From Nocardia sp. BSTN01 (lineage in GTDB: Bacteria > Actinomycetota > Actinomycetes > Mycobacteriales > Mycobacteriaceae), in NCBI RefSeq assembly GCF_015354405.1, contig NZ_JADKYP010000033.1, positions 17,335-81,334 on the forward strand: a DNA stretch of 64,000 nucleotides, read 5' to 3'. The notes below the pieces were generated by a model. The model was given only the letters and a program-made list of their open reading frames with translations, ran no database searches and had not been told where the DNA came from. The translations under genes were made by a program, and so were the position numbers. Below are positions 1 to 9,505 of the stretch, in pieces (positions within the stretch are counted from its first letter, which is position 1; each line of letters begins with the position of its first letter).

Positions 1-213
1 GGAGGCCGGCTCGGCGGCAGATGCGGCGGCCGCCGAGGCGTCGCGGTCGGAATCGCCGCGCTCGGTGGGCTCGGACTCGGCCGGCTGCGACTCGGAGGTC
101 TCGGGCCGGGCGGTAGCGGGTTCCGGGCCGGCCGCGGCCGGAAGGCCGGGCTCGGACTCCGGTCGGTCGGGCTGCGGGGTGTCCGCTGTCGGCCGGTCCG
201 TCTCGCTACTCAT
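1..213 (-). CDS. N-terminal part of a protein cut by the window edge (possible DUF3515 gene)
   Basis: An open frame reads leftward from the ATG at 213 to the window edge, giving 71 residues and starting MSSETDRPTADTPQPDR. A GGAGA ribosome binding site lies about 9 bases upstream. The visible part is rich in Pro, Glu, Ser and Ala and looks disordered, with no membrane segment or catalytic motif yet. It is divergent from thiL. In M. tuberculosis the gene divergent from thiL is the DUF3515 membrane protein Rv2980, so this could be the disordered head of that family; this rests on position only. The composition is compositionally simple enough that a non-coding frame cannot be fully excluded. Confidence 0.5.
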   Translation of the reverse strand, partial: MSSETDRPTADTPQPDRPESEPGLPAAAGPEPATARPETSESQPAESEPTERGDSDRDASAAAASAAEPAS

Positions 214-415
214 CCGGGATTCGTCTCCACTCGTGCCGGGCGGGCGTCGCGCCCGGCTGATTGTCTGGAAAATGCGTGTTCGAGGGTATCGAACGGTCGT
301 CGGCACGCTGCCGCGGCATCCGGGCGCCGCCGAAGCGAAGGCCACAGCGGGCCGGTGCGGCTGCCCACGCACAGGGTAGCGTCGGAGTGTGATGTCCCCG
401 GTGACCTGACCGGGT

Positions 416-1414
416 GTGGAGAAGGAGAGCGACATCACCGAGAGCGGCCCGCGCACCGTGCGCGACCTGGGCGAATTCGCATTGATCGAACGGATGAACG
501 CCGGGCGGTCGTTCGGTGGCGGCGTCGAGCTGGGGCCCGGGGACGATGCGGCGGTGATCGCGGCGCCGGCCGGGCGCTACGTGGTCAGCACCGACATGCT
601 CGTGCAGGATCGGCATTTCCGGCTGGACTGGTCGCGGCCGCAGGACATCGGGGCCAAGGCGATCGCGCAGAATGCCGCCGATGTGGTCGCGATGGGTGCC
701 ACGCCCAGCGCGTTCGTGGTGTCGCTGGGGTGCCCCGCCCAGACGCCGGTGACGTTCGTCGACGGATTGGCCGACGGCATGTGGGCGGAGGCGCGGCGGG
801 CCGGGGCCCCGATCGCCGGGGGCGATGTGGTGCGCAGCCCGCAGCTGGTGATCTCGGTGACCGCATTCGGTGATCCCCGCGGCCGGGTCGTGCTGCGCTC
901 GGGGGCGTGCGACGGCGATATCGTCGCGGTCGCCGGCCGGCTCGGCTGGTCGGCGGCCGGGCTGGCGGTCCTGTCGGCCGGTGCGGACGGCGGTTCCGAT
1001 GCCGAGCTGTTCGCCGATGTGGTTGCCGCCCATCGTGTTCCGCGACCGCCCTACTCCGCCGTGCTGGAGTTGCCGGACGCCACGGAGATCACCGCGATGA
1101 CCGACGTCTCCGATGGACTGCTCGCCGATCTGGCGCATATCGCCGAATCCTCCGGTGTGGCGGTCGATGTCGACTCGGCGGCGGTGGCGGATCCGGCGCT
1201 GTCGCCGGTCGCCGCCGCGCTGCATGCCGATCCACTCGGCTGGGTGCTCACCGGTGGTGAGGACCATGCCTTCGCCGCCACCTTCGGGGCCGGCACCACT
1301 GTCCCGACGGGCTGGCGGATGATCGGCCGGGTGTGCACCGGCTCGGGCGTTTTCGTCGACGGAGCGCGGTGGTCGGGGCCGCTGGGCTGGGAGTCGTTCG
1401 GAGGGGGCGAATAG
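416..1414 (+). CDS. thiL: Thiamine-monophosphate kinase
   Basis: ThiL phosphorylates thiamine monophosphate with ATP to give the cofactor thiamine diphosphate, the last step of thiamine synthesis in the cytosol. The 332-residue product has the family landmarks: PGDDAA at 41-46 (metal and ATP phosphates), [12 protein letters not shown] at 57-68, GGDVVRSP at 135-142 and TDVSDGL at 229-235. It has the AIRS/PurM-like two-domain layout and normal length. The GTG at 416 is the chosen start; the ribosome binding site is weak. It is followed at 74 bases by ung, the same thiL-ung order as in mycobacteria. Identification is firm. Confidence 0.95.
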   Translation: MEKESDITESGPRTVRDLGEFALIERMNAGRSFGGGVELGPGDDAAVIAAPAGRYVVSTDMLVQDRHFRLDWSRPQDIGAKAIAQNAADVVAMGATPSAFVVSLGCPAQTPVTFVDGLADGMWAEARRAGAPIAGGDVVRSPQLVISVTAFGDPRGRVVLRSGACDGDIVAVAGRLGWSAAGLAVLSAGADGGSDAELFADVVAAHRVPRPPYSAVLELPDATEITAMTDVSDGLLADLAHIAESSGVAVDVDSAAVADPALSPVAAALHADPLGWVLTGGEDHAFAATFGAGTTVPTGWRMIGRVCTGSGVFVDGARWSGPLGWESFGGGE

Positions 1415-1488
1415 CGGTGCGGCCGGACGATGCGACGGCGGGTGGGCGGCGTGACGACGCCGAGCCGCGGCGACTATCTTGTCCCGAC

Positions 1489-2166
1489 ATGGGCGCGAAA
1501 CCACTGCCGCAGATCATCGATACGGGCTGGGCCGAGGCATTGGAACCGGTGACCGACCGGATCTCGGAGATGGGAGAATTCCTGCGGGCGGAGAACGCCG
1601 CCGGCCGTGGCTACTTTCCCAAGGGCGAGAACGTCTTACGCGCCTTCACCCGTCCCTTCGACAAGGTGCGCGTGCTGATCGTCGGGCAGGATCCGTATCC
1701 GACTCCCGGCCATGCCATGGGGTTGAGTTTCTCGGTGGCGCCGGATGTTTCGCCGGTGCCGCGCAGCCTGGCGAACATCTTCTCCGAATACTCGCGCGAT
1801 CTCGGCCATCCGACCCCGTCATGCGGCGACCTGTCGCCGTGGTCGGATCAGGGTGTGCTGCTGCTGAACCGAGTGCTGACGGTCTCGCCCGGCCAGCCCG
1901 CGTCACATCGCGGCAAGGGCTGGGAAGCGGTGACCGAGCAGGCGATTCGCGCGCTCGTGGCGCGTGAGCAGCCGCTGGTCGCGATCCTGTGGGGCCGCGA
2001 CGCCTCGACGTTGAAGCCGATGCTCGGCGATGTCCCGACCATCGAATCCGCCCATCCCTCACCGCTGTCCGCCTCACGCGGTTTCTTCGGATCGAGGCCT
2101 TTCTCCCGCACCAACGAATTGCTCGGTACATTGGGGGCCGCCCCGGTCGATTGGCGCTTGCCCTGA
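1489..2166 (+). CDS. ung: Uracil-DNA glycosylase
   Basis: Family 1 uracil-DNA glycosylase, which removes uracil from DNA and starts base-excision repair. The 225-residue product contains the water-activating loop [13 protein letters not shown] (catalytic Asp68) and the minor-groove loop [13 protein letters not shown] with His189. The frame stays open upstream to 1333, but the ATG at 1489 gives the usual family N-terminus, so that start was chosen. It lies just downstream of thiL and is probably co-transcribed with it. High-GC genomes have a high cytosine-deamination burden, so Ung is expected here. Confidence 0.96.
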   Translation: MGAKPLPQIIDTGWAEALEPVTDRISEMGEFLRAENAAGRGYFPKGENVLRAFTRPFDKVRVLIVGQDPYPTPGHAMGLSFSVAPDVSPVPRSLANIFSEYSRDLGHPTPSCGDLSPWSDQGVLLLNRVLTVSPGQPASHRGKGWEAVTEQAIRALVAREQPLVAILWGRDASTLKPMLGDVPTIESAHPSPLSASRGFFGSRPFSRTNELLGTLGAAPVDWRLP

Positions 2167-2204
2167 CCGCGGCGTAACAGTTCGAGCGAAACAGGAGCAG
2201 ATGC

Positions 2205-2483
2205 ATGCAGATCACATCCGTGCGCGGTGCCGTAGTCGCCGTTGCCGCCGGTGCGGCGGTCCTCGGCGCACCCGCGATAGCGCAGGCCGCCGGCCTGCCG
2301 CTGGAGCCGGCCACCCCGCAGGAAGAGGTCACCACCACTCAGCACGCGGGACCGGTGCTGGCCCTGTGGGATCCGCAGACCGGTTCGTCGTCGCTGTCGT
2401 CCAATGTCAACGCGCGCGGTCTGTGCATCTTCCAGAGCATCAGCGCCACGGGCGGGCTGGACTGCTTCAACGGCGCTCAGTAA
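2205..2483 (+). CDS. Small secreted protein, unknown function
   Basis: A 92-residue product starting MQITSVRGAVVAVAAGAAVLG, with a Sec signal peptide probably cleaved after AIAQA (about residue 28). The mature part is about 64 residues with two Cys near the C-terminus (motifs LCIF and LDCF), which could form a disulfide after export. An AGGAG ribosome binding site sits 7 bases before the ATG at 2205; another ATG at 2201 is in a different frame. The 3' end overlaps the convergent GNAT gene by 17 bases. I do not recognise a family; it resembles the many short secreted proteins of Nocardia and Mycobacterium. Function unknown. Confidence 0.75.
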   Translation: MQITSVRGAVVAVAAGAAVLGAPAIAQAAGLPLEPATPQEEVTTTQHAGPVLALWDPQTGSSSLSSNVNARGLCIFQSISATGGLDCFNGAQ

Positions 2484-3054
2484 TCGGGCGGCGGGCGATC
2501 ATCCGGATCTCGCTCGCCAGGGAGAACGGTTCGATTCGGCGGGCCTCGTCGGCGGCGAATCCGAACTTTCGATAGAAACTCCGGGCGCGTGGATTCTCCT
2601 CGAACACCCATAACGCGGTGTCGGTGTCGGGGAGGAGAATCGCGCGCAGCAATTCCTGTGCGATGCCGGTGCCGTATCGGTCGGCCCGGACGTAGAGCGC
2701 ATACAGTTCCCGATCGGCGACGCGCGGTTCGTCGCGAGGCGGTCCGGCGTGCGTGAATCCGAGGACGCGGTCGCCGGGGGCGCGGGTGTCGTCGACGGCC
2801 AGCACGATGGTGTGCGCCGTTCGATCGGCCGCCGCGCCCCCGGCGACCGAATCGATGAGTGCGGCCCACCGAGCGGTGCGGCGGTCGACGTCGAAGGCGG
2901 CGAGCACATGCTCGGGCACCAGTCCGCGGTAGGCCTCACGCCACGATTCGATATGGCAGATCGCCAGATCACGGGCGTATTCGGTGGACGCCGTCACGAT
3001 CCGCGGGCGGTGCGGGTTCACCCTGCGGTCCCGCCTGTCCGTCCGGGTGACCAC
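2467..3054 (-). CDS. GNAT-family N-acetyltransferase
   Basis: A 195-residue protein with the Gcn5-related acetyltransferase fold. The acetyl-CoA binding region reads LYALYVRADRYGTGIAQELL (a degenerate Q/R-x-x-G-x-G/A motif), followed by ALWVFEENPRARSFYRKFGF, the typical motif-B strand with the conserved Asn and Tyr. The first ~15 residues are Arg-rich and the true start could be a little downstream. The substrate cannot be read from the sequence; such proteins acetylate small amines, antibiotics or protein N-termini. It is convergent with the small secreted gene, overlapping it by 17 bases, and lies upstream of rpmB on the opposite side of a strong hairpin. Confidence 0.88.
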   Translation of the reverse strand: MVTRTDRRDRRVNPHRPRIVTASTEYARDLAICHIESWREAYRGLVPEHVLAAFDVDRRTARWAALIDSVAGGAAADRTAHTIVLAVDDTRAPGDRVLGFTHAGPPRDEPRVADRELYALYVRADRYGTGIAQELLRAILLPDTDTALWVFEENPRARSFYRKFGFAADEARRIEPFSLASEIRMIARRPITERR

Positions 3055-3060
3055 ATGACA

Positions 3061-3094
3061 ACGCCCCGGTCACCCTGTGGGTGCGCCGGGGCGT
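3061..3094 (-). terminator. Terminator hairpin downstream of rpmB
   Basis: Arms ACGCCCCGG (3061-3069) and CCGGGGCGT (3086-3094) pair perfectly, and the inside forms a second stem CACCC/GGGTG around a TGT loop, giving a nearly continuous 14-bp hairpin. It lies 19 bases past the rpmB stop and just before the upstream end of the GNAT gene. There is no long U-tract, which is common for terminators in mycobacteria and relatives. Confidence 0.7.
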
Positions 3095-3112
3095 CGAAGA
3101 TGTCTACGCAGC

Positions 3113-3304
3113 TCAGCCGCGAACAACCTTTCCGGCCTTCAGGCAGGAGGTGCAGACGTTCATGCGGCGGGTGTTGCCGGGGGCAACCTGCGCACGAACG
3201 GTCTGGATGTTCGGGTTCCAGCGACGGTTGGTGCGCCGGTGCGAGTGCGAAACCGACTTACCGAAGCCGGGGCCCTTGGCGCAGACGTCGCAGACGGCAG
3301 CCAT
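3113..3304 (-). CDS. rpmB: 50S ribosomal protein L28 (zinc-binding form)
   Basis: A 63-residue L28 starting [20 protein letters not shown], a structural protein of the large ribosomal subunit. It carries both Cys pairs, CDVC (5-8) and CTSC (51-54), so it is the zinc-binding C+ type. In many actinobacteria a second, cysteine-free L28 is induced when zinc is scarce; this copy is the housekeeping one. An AAGGAG ribosome binding site precedes the ATG at 3304. The placement between ung and the DhaL-recG pair matches mycobacteria. It is divergent from the DhaL-like gene. Confidence 0.96.
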   Translation of the reverse strand: MAAVCDVCAKGPGFGKSVSHSHRRTNRRWNPNIQTVRAQVAPGNTRRMNVCTSCLKAGKVVRG

Positions 3305-3627
3305 AGTCGCGAGCTCCTTCATGTCATGGGGGACCGCTGTCGGTGAGACAGCCTGTCCGGAAACTTTATCCTCAATGCCTACCGGCGCTACCGCCGGTGA
3401 ACGCGACCAGCAGGGGCCGCGTGAGGCAACCCTGCAAGAGTAGCGGTCGGCCGTATTCGATGTCCAATCGCCCTGGGGCTCGCCTCGGCCACCCCGCAGC
3501 GGCCGTCTCGTCTCCGTCGCCGGATCCGCGTCCCTACCCGGCTTCGCGTGTCGAGGGTGTCGGTGCGGACGACTACCCTGGCTGGCGGATTCGACGGTGT
3601 GATCGCGGTGGCGGGAAGGACGGTGAC
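3305..3627. promoter_or_regulatory. Divergent intergenic region rpmB / DhaL-like gene
   Basis: About 320 bases separate the two divergent starts, so promoters for rpmB (left) and the DhaL-recG operon (right) must lie here. I see no convincing -10/-35 pair, riboswitch or repeat, and no credible small gene. The ORF that runs through from 3343 belongs to the DhaL frame but lacks a family-like sequence before 3628. Confidence 0.4.
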
Positions 3628-5508
3628 GTGCGCGGGGTCCGGGAGAGGCTCGATGCGGCCGCACTGCGGCAGTGGGGTGCGCTGTGTGTGGAACATCTGC
3701 TCGCGCACCGCGAGGAGATCAACGCGCTGAACGTCTTCCCGGTGGCCGATTCCGACACCGGAACCAATCTGCTCATCACCATGCGCGCCGCGCTCGCCGC
3801 GACACGAGAGCACGGCGATGCCGGACCGTCCGGCGACGCCGCCGATCCGCTCGGCGCCATGGCCCGAGCCGCGACGGCCGCGGCGTGCGGGAATTCGGGG
3901 ATCATCCTGTCGCAGGTGCTGCGGGGGCTGGCCGAGTCGGCCGATCGCGACGACCTCACCGCGGCCGCGTTGCGCACCGCGTTGCGCCGGGCGGCGGTCC
4001 TGGTCCGGGAATCGCTGAGCGAACCGGTCGAGGGCACCATGCTCACCGTGCTGGAAGCGGCCGCCGACCGCGCCGAGGACTGTGCGGAGGAGACGGTCGC
4101 CGCGGTGGCGGTCGCCGCCGCCGACGGGGCGGTGAAGGCGCTGGGGGAGACACCGTCACAACTGGTCGTGCTGCGCGCGGCCGGTGTGGTCGATGCCGGC
4201 GCGCGCGGGCTGCTGGTACTGCTGGACGCCCTGGTAGAGGTGTGTACCGGGAGCGCACCCGCGCGTCCGGTCTACCGGGTGACGAATCCAGGTCCCGGGC
4301 GGTCGGCCGCCGGACCGGCACGTCGCGATGCTCCGGAGGTGGATTCGGCGGACGTGCGGGCGAGCGGCATTGCGCTACAAGCGGATTCGTTGTCGGCGCG
4401 GCCGGAGACCGCCCTGCCGGATGCGCCCGCGGGCGACGGTCCCGTCGGGAATCGCGCCCTGCCACCGGGAGAAACCGATCACGCACACATCGCACATGCG
4501 CAGCACGTCGCGAAAGATGTTGCGCTACCAGAATTTTCGCCGCAGAGATCGTCCGGCACCGAGGCCATGCGGCGCGCCGGGAAGGAATCCGGCCGGCGCG
4601 ATCGGGCGAGCGTGCCCCAGTACGAGGTCATGTTCCGGATAGTCGAGACCGATCCGGCGCGCGTCGAGCGGCTGCGTGCTGCCCTTGCCGCGCTGGGGGA
4701 TTCGGTGGTCGTGGTGGGTGACGGTGAGGGCAGCTGGTCGGCGCATGTGCATTGCGCCGATGCCGGTGCGGCGGTGGAGGCCGGCTTGGCCGCCGGCACC
4801 CTGAACAAAATCCGGATCGAGGGTTTGTTCGGCACTTCCGTTGCCGCGCACGGACAGTCCGATCGAGGCATTCTCGCGATCGCCACCGGCGCGGGGGCGG
4901 TGCGGTTGTTCGAGGACTCCGGTGCGGTCGTACTCACCGGCGCGGTGACCGCCGATCGACTGCTCGCCGCCATTCGCGCGATGCCGCAGCGGGAAGTGCT
5001 GGTGCTGCCGAATGGGGCGTTGCCGGCACCGGAGCTGGTGGCGATCGGTATGGCCGCGCGGGACGGATGGCGCGAGGTGATGATGCTGCCCAGCGGCTCC
5101 ATGGTGCAGGGGCTGGCCGCGCTCGCCCTGCACGACAGCGGGAGCCTGGCCGTCGACGACGCGCTGACGATGTCGCAGTCGGCCGCCAGTACCCGGTGGG
5201 GTGCGGTCCGTGTCGCCGCCGAACGCGCGCTGACCATCGTCGGCACGTGCGAGCAGGGCGACGGCCTCGGCCTGGTGGGCCACGACGTCGTCGTCATCGA
5301 TCCGGACGTGCGCCGGGCCGCCCGCACCCTGCTCGATCGCATGCTCGGCCTGGGCGGGGAACTGGTGACGCTGCTGCTGGGCGCGCAGGCACCGGCCGGG
5401 TTGGCGGATGAGCTCACCGCACACATCACCACGGAATTTCCCGGCGTGGAGGTCGTCACCTACGACGGCGGTCAGGCCGTGGACCTGGTCCAGATCGGGG
5501 TGGAGTAA
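3628..5508 (+). CDS. DhaL/FakA-like (DAK2-domain) kinase-related protein
   Basis: A 626-residue protein of the YloV/FakA type. The N-terminal DhaL (DAK2) domain carries the ADP/Mg signature [14 protein letters not shown] (residues 33-46) and the [16 protein letters not shown] segment. The C-terminal half matches the DAK1-like/DegV-associated domain, with [18 protein letters not shown] and [20 protein letters not shown]. FakA proteins phosphorylate fatty acids bound to a FakB (DegV) partner, but no DegV gene is in this window, so that reaction is only an inference. The start is GTG 3628 with GGAAGGA upstream. Residues about 205-330 form a long low-complexity linker. It stops one base before recG, as the Rv2975c/Rv2974c-recG order in M. 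tuberculosis. Confidence 0.88.
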   Translation: MRGVRERLDAAALRQWGALCVEHLLAHREEINALNVFPVADSDTGTNLLITMRAALAATREHGDAGPSGDAADPLGAMARAATAAACGNSGIILSQVLRGLAESADRDDLTAAALRTALRRAAVLVRESLSEPVEGTMLTVLEAAADRAEDCAEETVAAVAVAAADGAVKALGETPSQLVVLRAAGVVDAGARGLLVLLDALVEVCTGSAPARPVYRVTNPGPGRSAAGPARRDAPEVDSADVRASGIALQADSLSARPETALPDAPAGDGPVGNRALPPGETDHAHIAHAQHVAKDVALPEFSPQRSSGTEAMRRAGKESGRRDRASVPQYEVMFRIVETDPARVERLRAALAALGDSVVVVGDGEGSWSAHVHCADAGAAVEAGLAAGTLNKIRIEGLFGTSVAAHGQSDRGILAIATGAGAVRLFEDSGAVVLTGAVTADRLLAAIRAMPQREVLVLPNGALPAPELVAIGMAARDGWREVMMLPSGSMVQGLAALALHDSGSLAVDDALTMSQSAASTRWGAVRVAAERALTIVGTCEQGDGLGLVGHDVVVIDPDVRRAARTLLDRMLGLGGELVTLLLGAQAPAGLADELTAHITTEFPGVEVVTYDGGQAVDLVQIGVE

Positions 5509-7800
5509 ATGGCGACACTGAGCGACCGGCTCGATCACGTGCTGGGGGTGAAGGCGGCCGAACCGCTGGCCGACGCCTTCGATATGCATATCGTCGAGGA
5601 TCTGCTGCGGCACTATCCGCTGCGTTACGCCACCCAGGGCCAGCCGCTCACCGAGGAGGCCCCGGAGGAGGGTGCCCACATCACGGTGGTGGGCCGGGTG
5701 AGCAAGACCGAACTGCGGCCGATGCGCCAGCGTCGCGGCAAACTGCTCAAGGTGGAACTCGACACCGGCTCGGCGAAGCCCGTGGAGATCACCTTCTTCA
5801 ATGGCGACAAGGTGAATTACCTTGTCAAACAGGGTGTTCGGGCCATGATGTCGGGCACCGTGCACTGGTGGCGGCCGGACCGCTGGAATCTGTCGCATCC
5901 GTCGTATCTGATCCTGCCGGAAACCGCCGAATCGGTGGACAGTCTCACCTCGGTGCGCGGCGGCGGTGCCCTGCGCGGTCTGGCGGAGAGCGCGAAAGGC
6001 GCTGGGGGAGTGGATATCTCGTTCTTCGAACGGGAATACATCCCGGTGTATCCGGCGACGGCGAAGGTGCAGAGCTGGGACATCCTGGCATGTGTGCGGC
6101 AGGTGCTCGACCAGCTCGACCCGATCGACGATCCGCTGCCGCAGGACCTTCGCGAGGACCACGAACTGCTTGCCGTCTCGGATGCGCTGCGGCTGATCCA
6201 TCTGCCCGAACGCAAATCCGATATCGATCAGGCCCGGCAGCGGCTGCGCTTCGACGAGGCGCTGGCGCTGCAACTGGTTCTGGCCCAGCGCCGTCACGAC
6301 GCCGCCGGGCGCACCGCGCGGCCGTGCCCGCCGCGCTCGGACGGTATCGCCGCCGAATTCGAACAGCGCCTGCCGTTCGAGCTGACCACCGGCCAGAACA
6401 AGGTGATCGCCGAAATCTCCGGCGACCTGACGCGACCCCATCCGATGCACCGGTTGCTGCAGGGTGAGGTCGGTTCCGGTAAGACGATCGTCGCCCTGCA
6501 CGCGATGTTGCAGGTCGTCGACGCCGGACTGCAGTGCGCGCTGCTGGCGCCGACGGAAGTCCTTGCCGCCCAGCATTATCGGTCACTGCGGTCCATGCTC
6601 GGCGATCTCGGCGCGGCGGGCGAACTCGGCGCCGCCGACCATGCCACCACAGTGGTGCTGCTGACCGGCTCGATGTCGGCGAGTGCGAAGAAGGCGGCAC
6701 TGCTGGATGTGGTGACCGGGACGGCCGGCATCGTGATCGGCACGCACGCGCTGATCCAGGACGCGGTCGAATTCTTCGATCTGGGCATGGTGATCGTCGA
6801 CGAACAGCACCGCTTCGGTGTGGAGCAGCGAGACGCGTTGCGCGCCAAAGCCAAAGACGGCATCACCCCGCATCTGCTGGTGATGACCGCGACGCCGATT
6901 CCGCGGACCATCGCGATGACCACCCTCGGCGATCTGGAAACCTCCACCCTGACCGAACTGCCGCGCGGCCGCTCACCCATCACCACCCGGGTCGTGCCGG
7001 CCCGGATGAAACCGGCATGGGTAGAGCGTGCGTGGGAGCGGATCCGGGAGGAGGTGGCGGCGGGCCGGCAGGCCTATGTGGTGTGCTCCCGCATCGGCGA
7101 CGAGGAGGACGAGGGCGCATCGAAGAAGGGCGCCAAGTCGAAAGGTAAGAGCCGCAAACAAGCCGACGACGCCACGGGCGAGGCGCCGACCACCCACGCC
7201 GCGATCGACGTCTTCGAGACGCTGCGCACCGGACCGCTGGCGGATCTGCGGCTGGGACTGTTGCACGGCCGCCTGCCGACCGACGACAAGGACCGCGTCA
7301 TGCGCTCGTTCAACGACGGCGATATCGACGTGCTGGTCTGCACCACGGTCGTCGAGGTCGGCGTCGACGTGCCCAACGCGACCGTCATGGTCATCGTGGA
7401 CGCCGACCGGTTCGGCGTCAGCCAGCTGCATCAGCTGCGCGGCCGGGTGGGCCGCGGCAAGCATCCCGGTCTGTGCCTGCTCATCACCGAAACCTCGCCG
7501 ATGGGTACGGCCATGGCACGGCTGGAGGCGGTGGCCGGCACACTGGACGGTTTCGAACTGTCGGTGCTCGATCTGCGGCAGCGCCGGGAGGGCGATGTGC
7601 TCGGTTCGGCGCAGTCGGGTACCGCGCGCAGCCTGAAACTGCTGTCGCTGCTCGACGACCTCGACGTCATCACCACCGCCCAGGTACTGGCGCGGGAGGT
7701 CGTCGACGCCGATCCGGGACTGACCGACCATCCGGGATTGGCGAATATGATGCATGCCGCCGTCGACTCCGAGCGGCTGCAATATCTGGCGAAGTCCTGA
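5509..7800 (+). CDS. recG: ATP-dependent DNA helicase RecG
   Basis: RecG remodels stalled replication forks and Holliday junctions. The 763-residue product has an N-terminal wedge/OB domain (about 50-150), Walker A GEVGSGKT at about 319-326, the DEQH box in VIVDEQHRFGVEQR (about 428-441), the TATPIPRT motif III, and the C-terminal helicase motif RGRVGRGKHPGLC. A Lys/Glu-rich insertion (DEEDEGASKKGAKSKGKSRK) sits between motif IV and V and makes it slightly longer than the M. tuberculosis protein. The ATG follows the stop of the DhaL-like gene with no gap, so the two are translationally linked. It is convergent with and touches the next gene. Confidence 0.97.
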   Translation: MATLSDRLDHVLGVKAAEPLADAFDMHIVEDLLRHYPLRYATQGQPLTEEAPEEGAHITVVGRVSKTELRPMRQRRGKLLKVELDTGSAKPVEITFFNGDKVNYLVKQGVRAMMSGTVHWWRPDRWNLSHPSYLILPETAESVDSLTSVRGGGALRGLAESAKGAGGVDISFFEREYIPVYPATAKVQSWDILACVRQVLDQLDPIDDPLPQDLREDHELLAVSDALRLIHLPERKSDIDQARQRLRFDEALALQLVLAQRRHDAAGRTARPCPPRSDGIAAEFEQRLPFELTTGQNKVIAEISGDLTRPHPMHRLLQGEVGSGKTIVALHAMLQVVDAGLQCALLAPTEVLAAQHYRSLRSMLGDLGAAGELGAADHATTVVLLTGSMSASAKKAALLDVVTGTAGIVIGTHALIQDAVEFFDLGMVIVDEQHRFGVEQRDALRAKAKDGITPHLLVMTATPIPRTIAMTTLGDLETSTLTELPRGRSPITTRVVPARMKPAWVERAWERIREEVAAGRQAYVVCSRIGDEEDEGASKKGAKSKGKSRKQADDATGEAPTTHAAIDVFETLRTGPLADLRLGLLHGRLPTDDKDRVMRSFNDGDIDVLVCTTVVEVGVDVPNATVMVIVDADRFGVSQLHQLRGRVGRGKHPGLCLLITETSPMGTAMARLEAVAGTLDGFELSVLDLRQRREGDVLGSAQSGTARSLKLLSLLDDLDVITTAQVLAREVVDADPGLTDHPGLANMMHAAVDSERLQYLAKS

Positions 7801-9222
7801 TCAGCGGACCGCGGGCGGATACGGCAGATCGACGCTGGAATTCTCGGTGACCGCCAGCGGGCGGCCGATCTGCGGGAACGCGCGCTGCGGACAGGCGGGC
7901 CGCTCGCACACCTTGCAGCCGGCGCCGATGGGCACCGCGGCGGCCGGTTCGTCGAGTTGCAGGCCCTGCGAATACACCAGCCGATCGGCGTATTCGATAT
8001 CGCAGCCCAGCCCGACCGCGAATTCCTTGGTGGCGGTGCCGAATCCGTGCGGACTGGGATAGGTCGTGCGCGCGATCCACAGATAGCGGCGGCCGTCCGG
8101 CATGGCCGCGACCTGCGTGAGGATCCGGCCGGGATGTGAGAACGCCTCGTGCACCACCCACAGCGGGCAGCTGCCGCCGACTCGGGAGAAGTGAAAGGCG
8201 GTGGCGGACTGGCGTTTCGAGATGTTGCCCGCGCGGTCGGTGCGGACGAAGAAGAACGGCACTCCGCGCTGTCCCTGCCGCTGCAGCGTGCTCAGCCGGT
8301 GGCAGACCGTCTCGAAGCCGACCTCGAAACGCAGGGAGAGCAGGTCGATGTCGTAGGACAGTTCCTCGGCCGACCGCAGGAACCTTCCGTACGGCAGCAC
8401 CACCGCGCCCGCGAAATAGTTGGCCAGGCCGACCCGGGCCAGGGCCCGCGATTCACCGACCAGCGACGGGGTGGCGTCGAGGACCTCGTCGAGCAGATCG
8501 CCGTGCAGCAGGAAGGCGAGCGTGGTGGCGATCTGGAATGCCCGCTGACCGGGGCGCAGCCGGCGCGCGAGGATGAGGGTGCGGGTCTCGGGGTCGTAGC
8601 GCCGTTTCGGGACGGAGGGATCGGCGCCGTCGCCGCGGACCAGAACGGTGACCCCGGCTCGCTCCTCGGCCACGCGGGCCAGTTGCCGATCGATCGATCC
8701 GATGGTCAGACCGCATTCGTCGAACAGCCGTTCGGCAGCCAGATCCAGCTGGGGGATGTGGTTGTGATGATCGTAGAAGAAGTCGCGCACATCCTCGTAC
8801 GGCATCGGGACGCCGGGCGCCCCGGTGGGGGCGGCGACCTTCGACGACAACAGATCGAGTTGATCGGTCGTGGCGCGCAGACGGCGATGCATCGCGACGA
8901 TCGTCTTGGCGACCTCCGGTAGCCGGGTGGCGAGATCTTCGACCTCCGCGGCCGGCGGGGCGGTACCGCCGGCCGCCTCCACCAGCACCTCGTGCAGGTC
9001 CGACACCAGGCGTGCGTCGGAGTCGGCGGCGAAGAATTGCACATCCAGATCGAAGGTCGAATTGAGTTTCAGGAGAACGGGAATCGTCAGGGGTCGCTGG
9101 TCACGTTCGAGCTGATTGAGATAGCTGGGCGAAAGCTCCAACGACTTGGCCAGGGCGGCCTGGGTCATCCGTCGTTCTTCGCGCAACCGCCGCAACCGGG
9201 CACCCGCATACATCTTGCGCAC
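7801..9222 (-). CDS. RamB/PrpR-like transcriptional regulator
   Basis: A 473-residue regulator with an N-terminal Xre helix-turn-helix (YAGARLRRLREERRMTQAAL and SPSYLNQLERDQRPLT, residues about 4-50), an IrrE/DUF955-like middle and the short-chain fatty acyl regulator C-terminal domain (VGGSCPLWVVHEAFSHPGRI). Relatives are RamB and PrpR, which sense acyl-CoA or acetate status and control glyoxylate or methylcitrate genes. A Cys cluster GAGCKVCERPACPQRAF near the C-terminus resembles the iron-sulfur site described for PrpR. Start is GTG 9222 because family members begin right before the (K)xYxGARLR motif. No icl or prp genes are nearby, so the target is unknown; it may autoregulate through TTGCAA motifs upstream. 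Confidence 0.88.
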   Translation of the reverse strand: MRKMYAGARLRRLREERRMTQAALAKSLELSPSYLNQLERDQRPLTIPVLLKLNSTFDLDVQFFAADSDARLVSDLHEVLVEAAGGTAPPAAEVEDLATRLPEVAKTIVAMHRRLRATTDQLDLLSSKVAAPTGAPGVPMPYEDVRDFFYDHHNHIPQLDLAAERLFDECGLTIGSIDRQLARVAEERAGVTVLVRGDGADPSVPKRRYDPETRTLILARRLRPGQRAFQIATTLAFLLHGDLLDEVLDATPSLVGESRALARVGLANYFAGAVVLPYGRFLRSAEELSYDIDLLSLRFEVGFETVCHRLSTLQRQGQRGVPFFFVRTDRAGNISKRQSATAFHFSRVGGSCPLWVVHEAFSHPGRILTQVAAMPDGRRYLWIARTTYPSPHGFGTATKEFAVGLGCDIEYADRLVYSQGLQLDEPAAAVPIGAGCKVCERPACPQRAFPQIGRPLAVTENSSVDLPYPPAVR

Positions 9223-9245
9223 GCCGCAGATGCTACCTCCACATC

Positions 9246-9299
9246 TTCGCAATCATTGCAATTTCGCGACTCGGCGCGTACAAAAATCTGCTGTTGCAA
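9246..9299. promoter_or_regulatory. Candidate RamB/PrpR-type operator upstream of the regulator
   Basis: Upstream of the regulator start are TTCGCAA (9246-9252), TTGCAA (9256-9261), TTTCGCG (9262 on) and a further TTGCAA (9294-9299) in otherwise GC-rich DNA. RamB and PrpR sites are built on TTTGCAAA-like cores, so autoregulation is plausible. Assignment is by resemblance only. Confidence 0.35.
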
Positions 9300-9505
9300 G
9301 GAGTTTTGATCAACTTCGGAAATGCGTAGCGTGCGAAGGATGCGGCTGGATCCGGCGGGTGCGCGATAGCGGAAGTGCTGCTGGGAGGTGGTGAACTACC
9401 GGGTGGAAAAGGTTGCCGGAAAGGCTGCTGGTGCCCGCCGGAGACAGATTTCCGGCAGCTGTCCGGCCGGCGACCGCGTGCGGGCGAGTCGCCGGCCGGC
9501 CGGCC

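Noticed and set aside
1333-1488. A longer start for ung
   Set aside because: The extra 52 codons are Arg/Gly-rich and overlap the end of thiL; ATG 1489 gives the normal uracil glycosylase N-terminus.
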